From NCBI GenBank assembly GCA_022605955.1, contig JAKCOZ010000058.1, positions 1,240,001 to 1,304,000 of the forward strand: a DNA stretch of 64,000 nucleotides, written 5' to 3'. Source of the DNA: Rallus limicola (Eukaryota; Chordata; Aves; Gruiformes; Rallidae). Both the position numbers and the translations under genes were made by a program. The notes under the pieces are model-generated. The model worked only from the letters and a program-made list of their open reading frames with translations, was not told the origin of the DNA and did not search any database. Numbering within the stretch: the stretch's first letter is position 1; the number at the start of each line of letters is the position of its first letter. Shown here piece by piece: positions 25,901 to 34,605 of the stretch.

Positions 25901-25964
25901 TGCCGCTGAGGTCTCCATCTCCCCAATGCTGCACCTACTGCCTCTGACACTGCTCCTGTGGTGA
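1928..25964 (+). CDS. CACNA2D4, calcium channel alpha2delta-4 subunit, C-terminal exons (5'-partial)
   Basis: The gene encodes an extracellular, GPI-anchored auxiliary subunit of high-voltage-activated calcium channels; alpha2delta-4 serves Cav1.4 at photoreceptor synapses (family knowledge). Twelve exons are visible: 1928-1989, 5027-5071, 5981-6043, 12487-12557, 13377-13452, 15239-15291, 16239-16294, 17628-17648, 22886-23003, 24416-24528, 25167-25249 and 25878-25964. Together they give 848 coding bases and about 282 residues. Every junction keeps phase. Diagnostic stretches are [52 protein letters not shown] and [17 protein letters not shown], which follow human alpha2delta-4 closely. The many cysteines fit the disulfide-linked delta part. 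The last exon ends in a leucine-rich tail after a small-residue GGAAEVS stretch, as expected for a GPI signal. VWA and Cache domains lie upstream of the window. One intron is AT-AC. Identification as member 4 rather than 1-3 rests on remembered sequence. Confidence 0.92.
3034..3048 (+). CDS. Candidate 15-nt cassette microexon of CACNA2D4 (Pro-Asn-Asp-Ser-Asp)
   Basis: Not a known exon as far as I can recall. Fifteen bases lie between a CAG acceptor (3031-3033) and a strong GTAAGT donor (3049-3054). The insert keeps frame (phase 0 to 0) and would place five hydrophilic residues, PNDSD, between the Q that ends the previous exon and the cysteine that opens the next. Upstream is a branch-point-like TGACTAAC at 2945-2952 followed by 77 AG-free, pyrimidine-rich bases (2955-3031) containing TGC motifs close to the acceptor. 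That arrangement is typical of regulated neural or photoreceptor microexons. Chance cannot be excluded without RNA data. Confidence 0.4.
3415..3485 (+). mobile_element. CR1 LINE 3'-end fragment
   Basis: A short remnant with the avian CR1 3' hallmark of a GGTTGGACTTGATGATCT block followed by a TAAAGGGTCC stretch, in sense orientation. The rest of the element is missing or too diverged to recognise. It lies in a CACNA2D4 intron. Confidence 0.6.
5027..5071 (+). CDS. CACNA2D4 exon b (45 bp)
   Basis: Symmetric phase 0-0 exon encoding [15 protein letters not shown]. The three cysteines match the human CSTVDGPCTQSCEDSD segment. It lies between TTCCAG and GTAAGT. Because it is symmetric, skipping would keep the frame but remove three cysteines. 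Confidence 0.92.
5981..6043 (+). CDS. CACNA2D4 exon c (63 bp)
   Basis: Symmetric phase 0-0 exon encoding [21 protein letters not shown]. The [11 protein letters not shown] motif is a family signature of alpha2delta proteins. The acceptor is CTCTGCAG and the donor is GTAAGAG. Confidence 0.95.
6351..6576 (+). repeat. Perfect (AAGGG)45 pentanucleotide array
   Basis: About 226 bases of uninterrupted AAGGG, purine-only on the + strand and pyrimidine-only on the - strand. The 5-bp period leaves all frames free of stops, so long spurious frames of repeated REGKG or FPSLP type run across it. The same unit occurs in the human RFC1 intron repeat (established knowledge). Its G-rich strand can form G-quadruplex or triplex structures. 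Absolute length may vary between individuals or be affected by assembly. Confidence 0.98.
7960..8590 (+). mobile_element. CR1 LINE, 5'-truncated 3' portion, degraded
   Basis: Read in the sense direction, this retains broken pieces of the C-terminal CR1 reverse-transcriptase protein ([14 protein letters not shown] near 8010, [16 protein letters not shown] near 8175). It then has the CR1 3' UTR with the GTTGGACTAGATGACCTTTAAAGGTCC block and an ATTCCATGATTGTATGG tail near 8575-8585. Many stops and frameshifts make it inactive. The 5' boundary is approximate. Confidence 0.88.
9323..9396 (+). repeat. 37-bp tandem duplication, two copies
   Basis: Copies at 9323-9359 and 9360-9396 differ at two positions. 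The unit starts GCAGCAGGGAGAAGGGC and ends CCATGCCACCT. It lies in a non-coding intron. Confidence 0.9.
12487..12557 (+). CDS. CACNA2D4 exon d (71 bp)
   Basis: Encodes [23 protein letters not shown] plus two bases of the next Arg codon. It matches the human TGRFLGEVDGAVLTQLLSMGVF region. The acceptor follows a long T-run and is CTTGCAG; the donor is GTAAGTG. Confidence 0.95.
13377..13452 (+). CDS. CACNA2D4 exon e (76 bp)
   Basis: The first base completes the split Arg codon. The exon then encodes [25 protein letters not shown] and ends in phase 0 before GTACGT. The [11 protein letters not shown] block and following His cluster match human alpha2delta-4. Confidence 0.95.
13453..15238 (+). other. 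CACNA2D4 intron
   Basis: No recognised repeat, RNA gene or extra exon in these 1.8 kb. It ends with a TTCTTTTGTTCTCCAG acceptor. Confidence 0.7.
15239..15291 (+). CDS. CACNA2D4 exon f (53 bp)
   Basis: Encodes [17 protein letters not shown] and ends after two bases of an Ile codon (AT), before GTGAGT. It matches the human PISAFLTATRWLLQELV segment. Confidence 0.92.
16239..16294 (+). CDS. CACNA2D4 exon g (56 bp)
   Basis: Completes the Ile codon and encodes [18 protein letters not shown], ending after the first base of an Ala codon. It contains an N-glycosylation sequon, NMS. The acceptor is TTGACAG and the donor GTGAGT. The region diverges from human apart from FLLE. Confidence 0.88.
17628..17648 (+). 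CDS. CACNA2D4 exon h, 21-nt microexon
   Basis: Only 21 bases, phase 1 to 1, contributing AKAVFHH with the flanking split codons. It matches human AKSVFHHS, so it is a conserved short exon rather than an artefact. The acceptor TTTCCAG is preceded by a T- and C-rich tract, and the donor is GTAAGT. Skipping would keep the frame. Confidence 0.92.
17649..22885 (+). other. CACNA2D4 intron of 5.2 kb
   Basis: Contains a CR1 3' end near 20530-20620. Otherwise no element is recognised. GC content rises towards the 3' end (about 21.6-22.9 kb). No leucine-rich-repeat frame (LRTM2) is present on either strand. Confidence 0.7.
20530..20620 (+). mobile_element. CR1 LINE 3' end
   Basis: Typical CR1 3' UTR with GGTTGGAACTTTATGATCTT, then AAAGGTCCCTTCCAACCCT and an ATTCTGTGACTCTATGG tail, all in sense orientation. 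The more diverged sequence from about 20400 may belong to the same copy. Confidence 0.85.
22886..23003 (+). CDS. CACNA2D4 exon i (118 bp)
   Basis: Completes a Ser codon, then encodes [20 protein letters not shown] and [18 protein letters not shown], and ends with two bases of a Lys codon before GTAAGA. This is the strongest alpha2delta-4 match in the window. Cysteines fall at positions conserved in the family. Confidence 0.97.
24416..24528 (+). CDS. CACNA2D4 exon j (113 bp), upstream of the AT-AC intron
   Basis: Completes the Lys codon, then encodes [18 protein letters not shown] and [19 protein letters not shown], ending on the first base of a Tyr codon. The acceptor is CTCTTCGCAG. No GT donor exists at the required point; instead the sequence continues ATATCCTT, the U12 AT-type donor consensus. 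Confidence 0.93.
24529..25166 (+). other. AT-AC (U12-type) intron, 638 bp
   Basis: The 5' end is ATATCCTT (24529-24536), an exact match to the minor-spliceosome AT-type donor. The 3' part carries TCCTTAAC at 25149-25156, the U12 branch-site consensus, and the intron ends in AC at 25165-25166, about 11 bases beyond the branch adenosine. Splicing here restores Tyr-Asn-Ala-Ser exactly as in the human protein. No GT-AG alternative gives the family sequence. Confidence 0.93.
25167..25249 (+). CDS. CACNA2D4 exon k (83 bp)
   Basis: Completes the Tyr codon, then encodes [19 protein letters not shown] and [11 protein letters not shown] is an N-glycosylation sequon. The donor, GTACCCTGG, is weaker than the others in this gene. 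The match to human [20 protein letters not shown] is essentially complete. Confidence 0.96.
25250..25877 (+). other. Last CACNA2D4 intron
   Basis: A 628-bp intron with five tandem AGGG units at 25266-25285. Nothing else is recognised. The acceptor is CAATCTCCCAG. Confidence 0.8.
25878..25964 (+). CDS. CACNA2D4 terminal coding exon (87 bp with stop)
   Basis: Encodes [16 protein letters not shown] followed by the hydrophobic [12 protein letters not shown] and TGA at 25962-25964. The human protein has the same ENAQDCGGA start and a hydrophobic end. Small residues upstream of a leucine-rich tail that reaches the C-terminus indicate a GPI-attachment signal. Confidence 0.95.
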   Translation, partial: ENAQDCGGAAEVSISPMLHLLPLTLLLW

Positions 25965-27010
25965 TGCTGCCTGCAACGGTGACGTGGCCTGCAACGCACC
26001 TTACACGTCAGAGACCCAGGAGGATGAAGCTGCCCCAGGCTGGAGAGATGGAAGGGGAGGAGATGGGGGCACAGGCCGTTCCGAGACACCCACTGTGACT
26101 CCCTGGGGAGATGAGCGTGGCCTGTGTCCTTCACCACAAGGTCCAGTGTGGTGCTGAGAGTGGAAGCTGCTCCCTCCTCAAAAATCCACAGTAAAAGATC
26201 TGTGTGAGGACTGTCAGGGATAGCTCCTGGCACACCACCTGCTGAGCTGCTCCTCCTGGCCTTTGCCTCACAGCCTGTAGTCACTGGCATGGCTTGGCTT
26301 TTGCCATCACCCTGCCTCCCTTGGAGCCACTTTGGGGTGGTTTGCCCTGGGAGGCAGAGAGCTCAGTGGTGCAGATCTGGCCTTAGGAGAGTAGGAGGGG
26401 CAGGGGATTCTGTCTGCCTGTCCCTCAGCGGGAGCCACTGGGATTGGGAACACCCAGGACTGGAGCAGCCCAGGCACAGCCTTGACAGGCCTTGGAGGTG
26501 GTCTTCAACCAGAACCCCAGGAGTGGGACATGGCACCTAACCTGAACTGCACTAACGTAACATGCAACCGGATGATGGGAAGTAGCATGGCTTGACTAGT
26601 TAGCTGCAGCTATGCTGGCTCTGCCGAGGAGACGTCTCCTAGTACAGCTAGAACAGCATCTGGATTCTTGTCTAGATGTGGACTTACCTCTGGGAAGGGG
26701 TCACGAATGATCCACCAAAAGAAGGGACGTGGGGGTGTTTCTTGCTGCCTGCAAGTTTCACTGCAGAAGCAGCTAAGAGCTGGGAACTTTCTCCCTTGGA
26801 GCAGCACCGCTCAGTTCACTGAAGCTGCCCTGAGTTGTCCTGCGCTGAGCAGCCCCCTGCCTGGAGCCTGGCCTTCCCAGTTGGCAGGCACAGGCCCTTT
26901 CTCACAGAGCTTTACAGACAACAGATGGAGAGCACATATATGTCCTTTTTTTTGTATGAACTGCTCCGTTCCATCTCGTTAAATATACAGCATATTTTAA
27001 ATAGATACTG
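25965..27010 (+). other. Probable CACNA2D4 3' UTR (proximal form)
   Basis: GC-rich DNA following the stop codon, ending in an abrupt AT-rich patch near 26940-27005. That patch contains a TGTA motif, a variant poly(A) hexamer AATATA at 26982-26987 and a GT-rich stretch (ATCGTGTCATGC) beyond it. The end is an inference; no canonical AATAAA is present before 28.2 kb. Confidence 0.35.
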
Positions 27011-28257
27011 AGGCTCCATCGTGTCATGCTTTGGCGCTAGTCACAGCCCTACACTACACCCCAGAAACCCCGCACCGAACCCACGGGGACAGGGTGGGGA
27101 GACCGCAAATGCAGCTGTGGTGGCCTGGCCCTCTGGGGTCTGCCCAGCAACTCCTGGCGATGCCAACGAGTGCTCCTGGTTGTTGTGCCACCGTTTTTAC
27201 CAGAGCTATGGAAAGATGAGCCTCTAGCCATGCAGTGTGTGCTGCAAACCAGCCAGCTGCCCCACAGAGCTCATGGCTCCCTGTCACCTCTGAGGCAGGT
27301 TGGGGGGCCTGGCATCACTGGGGTACATGTCAGGGGTTGGGATGCCTCAACCAATGGCTACGGGTGGAAAGAGGGTCTCACCTTAAGCTCCGCACCATCC
27401 CCTTCTGTAGCCAGCCTTGCACCTGTGGATACATGGTGGTGGCACCAAGGGAACAGGTGAGCAGGCTAGCAAGGCAGCACCTGGCTGTGGCTTCTCGGCC
27501 AGCTGGTCCACTTTAGGAGCCCCCTGCACCTCTCCAGGCCCCCTAAAATCTGCATGTCTTGTCACACCAAGCTGCCACAAGGTACCACAGTCCTCCTCAC
27601 TGCCTGCCAGATGAGCAGGGCTGCCTTCTGCAAGTGTGCTGGCCACGTGGAAGTTGTGGTTAGAGCCATAAGCAGCAGCTGTAAAGGGCAGTTGTGGAGA
27701 AAACAGCTTTATCCTCACTCTGGGTGTGCTGGGGTCAGGTACAGCCGCTGCCCCTCTTGCCACCAGTGTCACTCAACCCTAAGGGTACAGTACCAGTCAC
27801 AACCATGTCCTGATGCAGACCTTCCAGGATGTTACAGCTCCTGATGTGGTGGGTGTTAACGGCAAAGAGGAGAGGAACAACTGCGGTAGTGGAAGTAGGT
27901 CTGGAGGTGGAGATGCTTTCAAGGCTTCAGATGCAGTGACCTTATCAGAGCCAGAAGCAGCCGAGGAAGATGAAGGCAGTGCAGAGGGAAAAGAGGACGC
28001 TGTTGAGGCCGAGGAGGCAGGAACCACTTGCAGATGGAGGAGCCACTGGCTCAGGGCATCCCCCGCCAGCTGGCACAGCTCCCCCAGCTCCGTGCGCCTG
28101 CCCTCTGTGCCTGCCCTCCCGGGGCTCTGCTCTCAAGGGTGACCTCCCTGTCAGAAAGGATTAGCGGTGCCATCCCCACGCTGCTTAAAACGGATACACA
28201 AATACACACTGCACTGCTGCATACAGGCCATGTTTTATTGCAGGTGCATTAACCCAC

Positions 28258-28263
28258 AATAAA
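28258..28263 (+). terminator. Candidate distal poly(A) signal for CACNA2D4
   Basis: Canonical AATAAA followed within about 10 bases by GTCCTTGTGT, a GT-rich downstream element. It would give a 3' UTR of about 2.3 kb. Confidence 0.35.
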
Positions 28264-30530
28264 GGTCCTTGTGTAGAGAGACCAGCAGCGAGAGGGTGAA
28301 GATGTGACCTGAACCCACCTTGGCTGCTTCAGCAAGTTGTGCATAGGTTGTAACCAGAAGGAACAGGACAGGGGTGGCAAAGGGATTAGTTCTTAAACCA
28401 AACTCAAGGTTTGGCCTGACTTAAAACCCGAGAGCTCACTGGGAACCAGGCTGTCGGGCCACCAGCACTGCCTGCACACACCACGTTGTCCACCTGCTGC
28501 AGGTGAGCAGCAGGAAGGAGGATGGACAGATGTCTCTCCCTCCTTTATGCCAGCACTGGAGTGCACATGGCTAAAGTCAAAGGAGCCATTCCCAGAGTGC
28601 TGGTGCTGCCATGCCAGGGTGCCAGGCAGCTGCTGGGCAGCATAAGCTGGGCTGTGGGCATGACTGTCCAGTTTGGCCAGGCCCGGCCAGGGCTGGCAGA
28701 AGATGTCAGGCTTAGCCTGCACTGTGCCAGTCCCTCAGGTCACATCCTGTTCCGTTCTCCTGCACCCACCAGCTGCCCCCCTCCTCAGTGCCTCCTCACC
28801 CTGCAGCAAACAGCTCCCCTCTCACCCACGCCGCAGGGCCTGAGCTGGGGATGGGGCAGTGAAAACAGATGGCAACTGATAGGTGATGCACCGGGGTGTC
28901 GGTACAGGAGTGGTCACTGCAAGGGGGTGGGGGCAAGGTGTCACCCCACAGCCCCCAGCACCTGAGTGGGGCTGCTCTTGGGGTGCCCTGCTCCTACAGC
29001 ACAGCTCCACAGCCTTTGCCTGCAGGGTCACGGGGGGACACATCTCCTTGTGCCCCTCACAGAGTTGCACTACCTGCTCCCCTGTGCCCCTGCATTTGCA
29101 CGCAATGCTCAACAGAGATGTCTTAAGCATCCCTCCTCACTCAAGTCCTCTGAGGAGCGTGGAGGAGACCACAGGGTCCCTGAGTAGCTCCAGCAGCACC
29201 ACTTGGGCTGTGCCAGGCACCCCTCTGGGGGCACTCCTTGCTGCCCAGGGACTGAGTGTGATTTATAGAACCATTCCCAGGCTTGCTGTAGGGAGCAAGG
29301 AAAAGTGGAGCTTCCTTGGGCTCCCTCCCCCATGGCACAGCTGCCGATGAAACCATGGTGGGCGTGCTTGGTTGGCCACAGCAGCTCCCAGATGGTGGTC
29401 CCCAAGGGGGGCAGCACAGGAACACTGCAGCATCCACTTTTGCTACAGAAGCTCCTGAGCCTGCACACAAGGTTTGTCTTAGCCATTCATTAGGAGGCAA
29501 GCATGGACCTCTTCCCACAGTGCTGCTGACCCACAGGGTCACGAGCTGCACCTAGCTGTGGTTTTAGCCACTGAAGGCAAACAGCTTGCTTGGTTTTTGT
29601 CAGCAAAGCAGACCCAAAGCACACCTACCCATTTCTGGTCTCCAGCATGGGGTTAAGCAAATCCCACCAGCTGCTCTGCTTGCCCAGCAGAGAGAGAGGG
29701 GCTCACAGTCCTAGACCAAGAGGAAAAATCACCAGGAAGAGCAGCTGCTCCAGCTTCCAACTTCTTCAGCCATGTGCAGGGCACAGCAGACAAAAATAGG
29801 TCAGCAAAAGCAGAGATGTGAGGTCAGAGGATCCAACCAGCAGCGGAGCAGCTGTGAGAGGAGCCAGATGAGCTGCTTCCCACTCTCATCCTGCTGCAGC
29901 ATGACAAATCACAGCTGTAGCTCCTGCAAGATTCCATCCACCCCCGTAAGAGCACAAACCGTAAACATCGGGGGTTATTCTGTTAAGGCAAAACTCGATA
30001 GGAGAATAGTCCCGAGCAGTGCTCTGCAGTGAGGGGTGTCTGACAGACCCTCCTGGCTGTAACACAAGTCGGGGGCTTTGCAAGCCCTAAACCTGAGGCT
30101 GGTTTCCTCCCAGGAGGTGGAGGGAGAATTTGGAAGGGACCGTAAATCTCTCTGTTACAACCCTACAGGGCTCAGAACCACCCGGCTGCAGGCTGAGGTA
30201 ATCCTCTTCCCCCCTGCCCCCCACTCCGGACGCTGTGTCAGGCACTGAGGGTGTCCAAGCCTGGGGCAGGGACAGGCACCTTGCACAGCGCTGCTGCGTA
30301 CACATTCCCTCCTTTGACTCACCCCTCGGTACAGAGCAGACAGATGACACCACTTCTGAGTACGACCAGACGGTGGTGACATCACTCCTACAAAGCACCA
30401 GGAAAATCAGCGCCGGATTTACAGCAGCTGTTTGCAATCGGGAGCGGGGGCACCAAACCCGCAGCTTTCCAGCAGGCTGGCCCTAAATCGGCTTATTCTT
30501 AGCAAGAGCCTGGCACATCCCAGGCTGGGG

Positions 30531-30605
30531 ACGGCGGCGGCCGCGATGAGGAGCTGCGCGCTCCAAGTGGGTTAAAGGGGGTGCCCTCCGCTGCCGCGGC
30601 CTTGC
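30531..30605. promoter_or_regulatory. Small CpG-dense patch
   Basis: About ten CpG dinucleotides in 75 bases, including GCGGCGGCCGCG near 30534-30545. CpG is scarce in most surrounding intergenic DNA. It is too short for a classical CpG island and no gene starts beside it that I can recognise. Confidence 0.3.
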
Positions 30606-33600
30606 TTGGCTTTACACGTACCCCTCCAACTCGAGCTCTCCAGAGTGTTTTCCCGGGGTGCTTTTTGGGCTGACAAAGCCCGCTGGTACAGAAGTGCTGT
30701 GCCCTCGCAGGCCTCTGCTTGCAGGGGAGGAGGCTGTTCCCCAGCTGGCCCATCATGCCGCCTCTGCCTGCTCTTGAAAGGAACCTCTTACACCCTGGGT
30801 CACTCAGACAGGGAGCGCGGCTGTCATTACCTCCCATGGCATCAGCCGCTGCGACGCGGCTCATCACTAGCACGTGACGCAAACTGTAATAGCCCCCCCT
30901 GAATGCCACTGAGGATGGTGCTTTGGGAAATATGTTGTGGGCCAAGCAGGAAACTTCATCAGCTCGTCCTGGTTTTTCTTATTGCTACTGCCTCCTGTTT
31001 TGGGGGCCCCAACACTCTGCCTTTCCCCAGGCAGACCACAGGCAGTGGCAGGGGGCCATGTACCAAGCCCCATCCTTACACTCTTATTTAGCCAGTTCAG
31101 GACTGGGCAGCCACTGCTGTCATTCCCACCGGTGTTACAAGGAGCACGGAGTGTGTGGCCCAGGGATGCGCATGGGAACTTCCTCAGCCCTCCTCAAGGA
31201 AAGGTTGTGGGGATGGGGTCAGGAGGCTGCCAGCCTTTCTGGAGGCCTTGGTTGACACGTCAGGGCTAGCCTCTCATGGGCAGCGGGGGAGAGGGAGCCA
31301 CCGAGTAAGCCCCTGTGCTGGGGACAGCAAGTACAGCACCGCTGCCATTGGTTACACACTCACCAAAACCCTAAGCTGTGCTTGCTTGTTGAAATCTCAG
31401 GCAGCCGTAGCTTTCTCCATCACCCCGCAGCCGGCCCCACCACCTCCAGCAGCAAGGGCTAGGGCCTGCCGTCCCCCCGCTCCTGCCCAGCTCTGAGGGA
31501 CGCAGCATCGCTTTCGAATCTGGCAGGAGGCCCCGGCAAGGGCTGCCAACTCTGCCTGGCCGCCACAGCCAGAAGCAGGCAGGGAAGTTGATGGCAGTGG
31601 CTGGTGCCTCCCGGGAGGGACTGCTTCCTATTTCTCCTTCCCAGCAGCAGCAGCTGCAGCCCCACCGCCCAGCCCCATCCTGCTCCTGTTGCAGGGAGCT
31701 GCCCCAGTCTGACTCTGCCGCAGCCAGCAGCTCTCACCACCAGCCGGCCCCAACAGCCTGGCTCCGGCTGCAGAGGAAAACTTGTTGAGTGTCGGGGAGC
31801 TCGGCTCCAGGCAGCGCCAGGGAAACCTCAGTCCCTACGCACAGGTTCAGCGTAGTCAGAGATGCAAACAAAAGATAACTACTGGAGCTGGTTTGGGTGG
31901 CGTTCTCCTCTGTTAAGGAAACGCGTCGTTGCTCTGGGAACCAGGCCAGGTCCCCGGGTTTCCCATCTTGTTTACAACTAGGCCAGCTCAGGTTTTATGC
32001 CAGCGTAAAGAGCCTCTGTGCCCAGCTATACCACCACAGCAATCAAGCCACTAACGAGCAAAACCATCGTGAACCTCCTGCACAAACACCTCTCAGCTGA
32101 GAAACAGTAATAGCTCTGTTGCTCAGCCATGAATTTTACAAGAGGAAAGAAGAGCAAAGGTGGAGCTCCTGGAAATGCAGGGAACAAGACCAAGCTGAGA
32201 AACCATCCCCTTGCACACATGCAGCAGTGCCACACTCAGGAGCACAATGACAAGCACGATGACCTGACAGTGAGCATGATGGTGAACACAGGCCAGGTGC
32301 CAGTTGAACTGCAGCACTGCCCAGGTGATGCTGGGTAGGGGGTTTCCTCAGGCACTTTTCCTGCATTGCTCATTGTCAAAAGAGCTGATGAGGTGTGAGC
32401 AATTGGCGTTGTCATGAGCTCGAGACAGGTATTCCTTCTTCATAAAGAGCAATACAGGCCTAGGAATTAACACACATCCTCTCCAAGTAGCTAGGAACTT
32501 CGTGCAAAACACATCAGTGCTCAGCATTCCTGAGAGTTTCAGCTTGGGAACATCAGACCAGCAGGAGAGTTTGGCTCAAATTGTTTGATGCCATGCAGGA
32601 GGCAGGAGGGGGAAGAGAAGGACTCAGTTTTGCCAGGAAGCCTCAACTAAACAGCTTCAACTAACAGAAACTCAGCTCCTCTGCCCTAACCACACCTTTC
32701 ATTTATTTCCAGCTCCTTGAAAAGTTAGTCAGTGGCTTTAGACACCCAGCCTTACTGCAACGCTTTAAACCACGCTCGGGGGAAGTTCAGCCCGGGCATG
32801 AATGGAACAAGTGATCCTTGGGAGCACAGCGTGCCCACAGAAGAGGTAGGACATACAATTTCATGCTGCCCAGGCAACTTCCAGTATCGCTCTGCTTTCC
32901 AAAAACCAAGTAAACCCACTTCATATTTAACCATGGCAGCTTCTTTCAGTGTAATTTGTCTGTAACCTGATGCTGATGTTCTCTCTCCATGCTCCCTGAA
33001 TTTGCTTTGCATTAAAAAAAAAAAAACAACCACCAACTAAAAATTCCATCCTGAGACCTCAAGCTGTCACAGGTCATTCACTGGCCGCTGGCTCCCTTAG
33101 GAGTCACTTTAGTAAGGGATACACAGCACAGCTGCAGGTGCTCAGACTCGGTTTGAGCCAACGCAAGAGGAAGATCAGGCCACTCTTGCCCAGGCAGCTC
33201 ACAGATGCTCACAGACAGCCAAGGAACAGCGATGAAGGAGCAGAAGGCCCCACTCCGGGCACAGGGCTATTCTGGTGAGCACCAGCCCCGCTCCCCCCCT
33301 CAGCCAGTCCTTCAGCCTGCATTACTGGGAGGACACCACTGGTCCCTTACATGGCACCAGGTGGGAGGCATTTCCTCTACACCAGCGATTTGAGCCCGGA
33401 CCTCCTGAAGGTTTCTTCTCAAGAACAACTCACCTAAAACTTTGTCCACAACCACCAGGGTCTCCAGCACCCACCCTCTTTCCTGGACCCCAGCTCTTGT
33501 TCTTTGCACCCTCGGTCCCTCCTGGCCACTCTCCTTGCAAGCTCTCGCCCTCAGCACTTCACCTTCGGCTTTCCAGTACTGTCCATAAACCACAGGTGCT

Positions 33601-34599
33601 GCTACTCCCACCATGTTCCACTCACTCTGACCCCTCACTCCTTTCCTTCATCTGCCTGCTGACCCCTGCACCCAGTCTGCAGCAGCAAAAGCCCCTTTAA
33701 ACCTCAGAGCGAGGAAGGGGACAGCACACACCCAGTCTGCTCTAATGTCTCTAAGACCACGAACTGGAAAACTGAGCAGCTGAAAAAGAGTGTCTCTAAA
33801 CACGCACACACAGGTAACCTTTGGCATTATGGCCAGCCTAGGGTTGGACCCTGCAGCTTCATGCCCTCGCTGTACAGCACAGGTTCAGCTATGCTGAGGA
33901 TGAAGCCTACTGGGAACACCAACCCTGCTTTGTCATCAAGTTGCTTTTAAAATAAGGCAGAGGTCAAAGCCAAGCAGACATGGGACAAGACATGTGTTGT
34001 CATAGGCTTCTCATTCTCTGCAAATTCAGAGTAATCTCACATCAGAGGAATTCTCACCACAAGCAGGCTCCTGGAGCGGTGGCACCAGACACACCTACCA
34101 CCACCTCCTTCCCCCACACACTACCTGCCCCAATCTTACGACTGGCAACTCCACTGGACATCAAAATAAAGCCTAGATTTTATAAAAACAACTTTCCCTC
34201 CAGATTAGCACCGTAACCAAGAGGCAGCACAGTCCCCAGACACCTTTGCCATGACATTTAAGTGTGCTGGACAGTCAGTCCTGGAATCTTACAGCAAGAG
34301 CAGGCACAGCCTTGATGTGAATTTCAGCCATGGAGAGGATGCCACACAGCAAAACTCATATTTCAGGTGCAGGAACTCACTCATCCTCTGGCCTTTGCTC
34401 GGGGAGGCACACAGCTATCATCAGTTCAACAGCATGTAAACAGGCCTTGAGGCATCAGCTCAGTTTCTGTGCCAGCAGAAGCCTTCTACCTACAAAGTGC
34501 TGCCAGTGAGTGCTGGGAAGGAAGAAAGCGGGATCGACTGCTTCAGGCTTCACACACAGCACGGAAAGACCCACGCTAGACAGTGATACATTTGGTTCT

Positions 34600-34605
34600 T
34601 TTATT
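34600..34605 (-). terminator. Distal ADIPOR2 poly(A) signal
   Basis: On the - strand, AATAAA is followed some 35-45 bases later by GTGCTGTGTGTG, a strong GU-rich downstream element. This is the best-supported transcript end for the gene. Confidence 0.6.

Larger units (their letters stand above)
27011..34579. other. Convergent intergenic region
   Basis: GC-rich DNA between the two 3' ends. Open frames up to 155 codons occur, as expected at this base composition, but none resembles a family I know. Notable contents are an acidic open frame near 27813-28142, a candidate poly(A) signal at 28258, a CpG-dense patch at 30531-30605 and an A-run at 33013-33026. No RNA gene or complete mobile element was recognised. 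A long non-coding RNA or distal CACNA2D4 3' UTR could lie here unseen. Confidence 0.5.

Noticed and set aside
25694..26290. 198-codon open frame on the - strand across the last CACNA2D4 exon
   Set aside because: It is antisense to a well-supported exon in GC-rich DNA and resembles no family.
30499..30945. 148-codon - strand frame over the CpG-dense patch
   Set aside because: Low-complexity Ala/Ser/Pro/Arg content from GC-rich DNA. No signal peptide, domain or splice evidence.
33013..33026. A-run as a possible tail of a processed pseudogene
   Set aside because: The preceding sequence shows no recognisable coding remnant and no target-site duplication was found.
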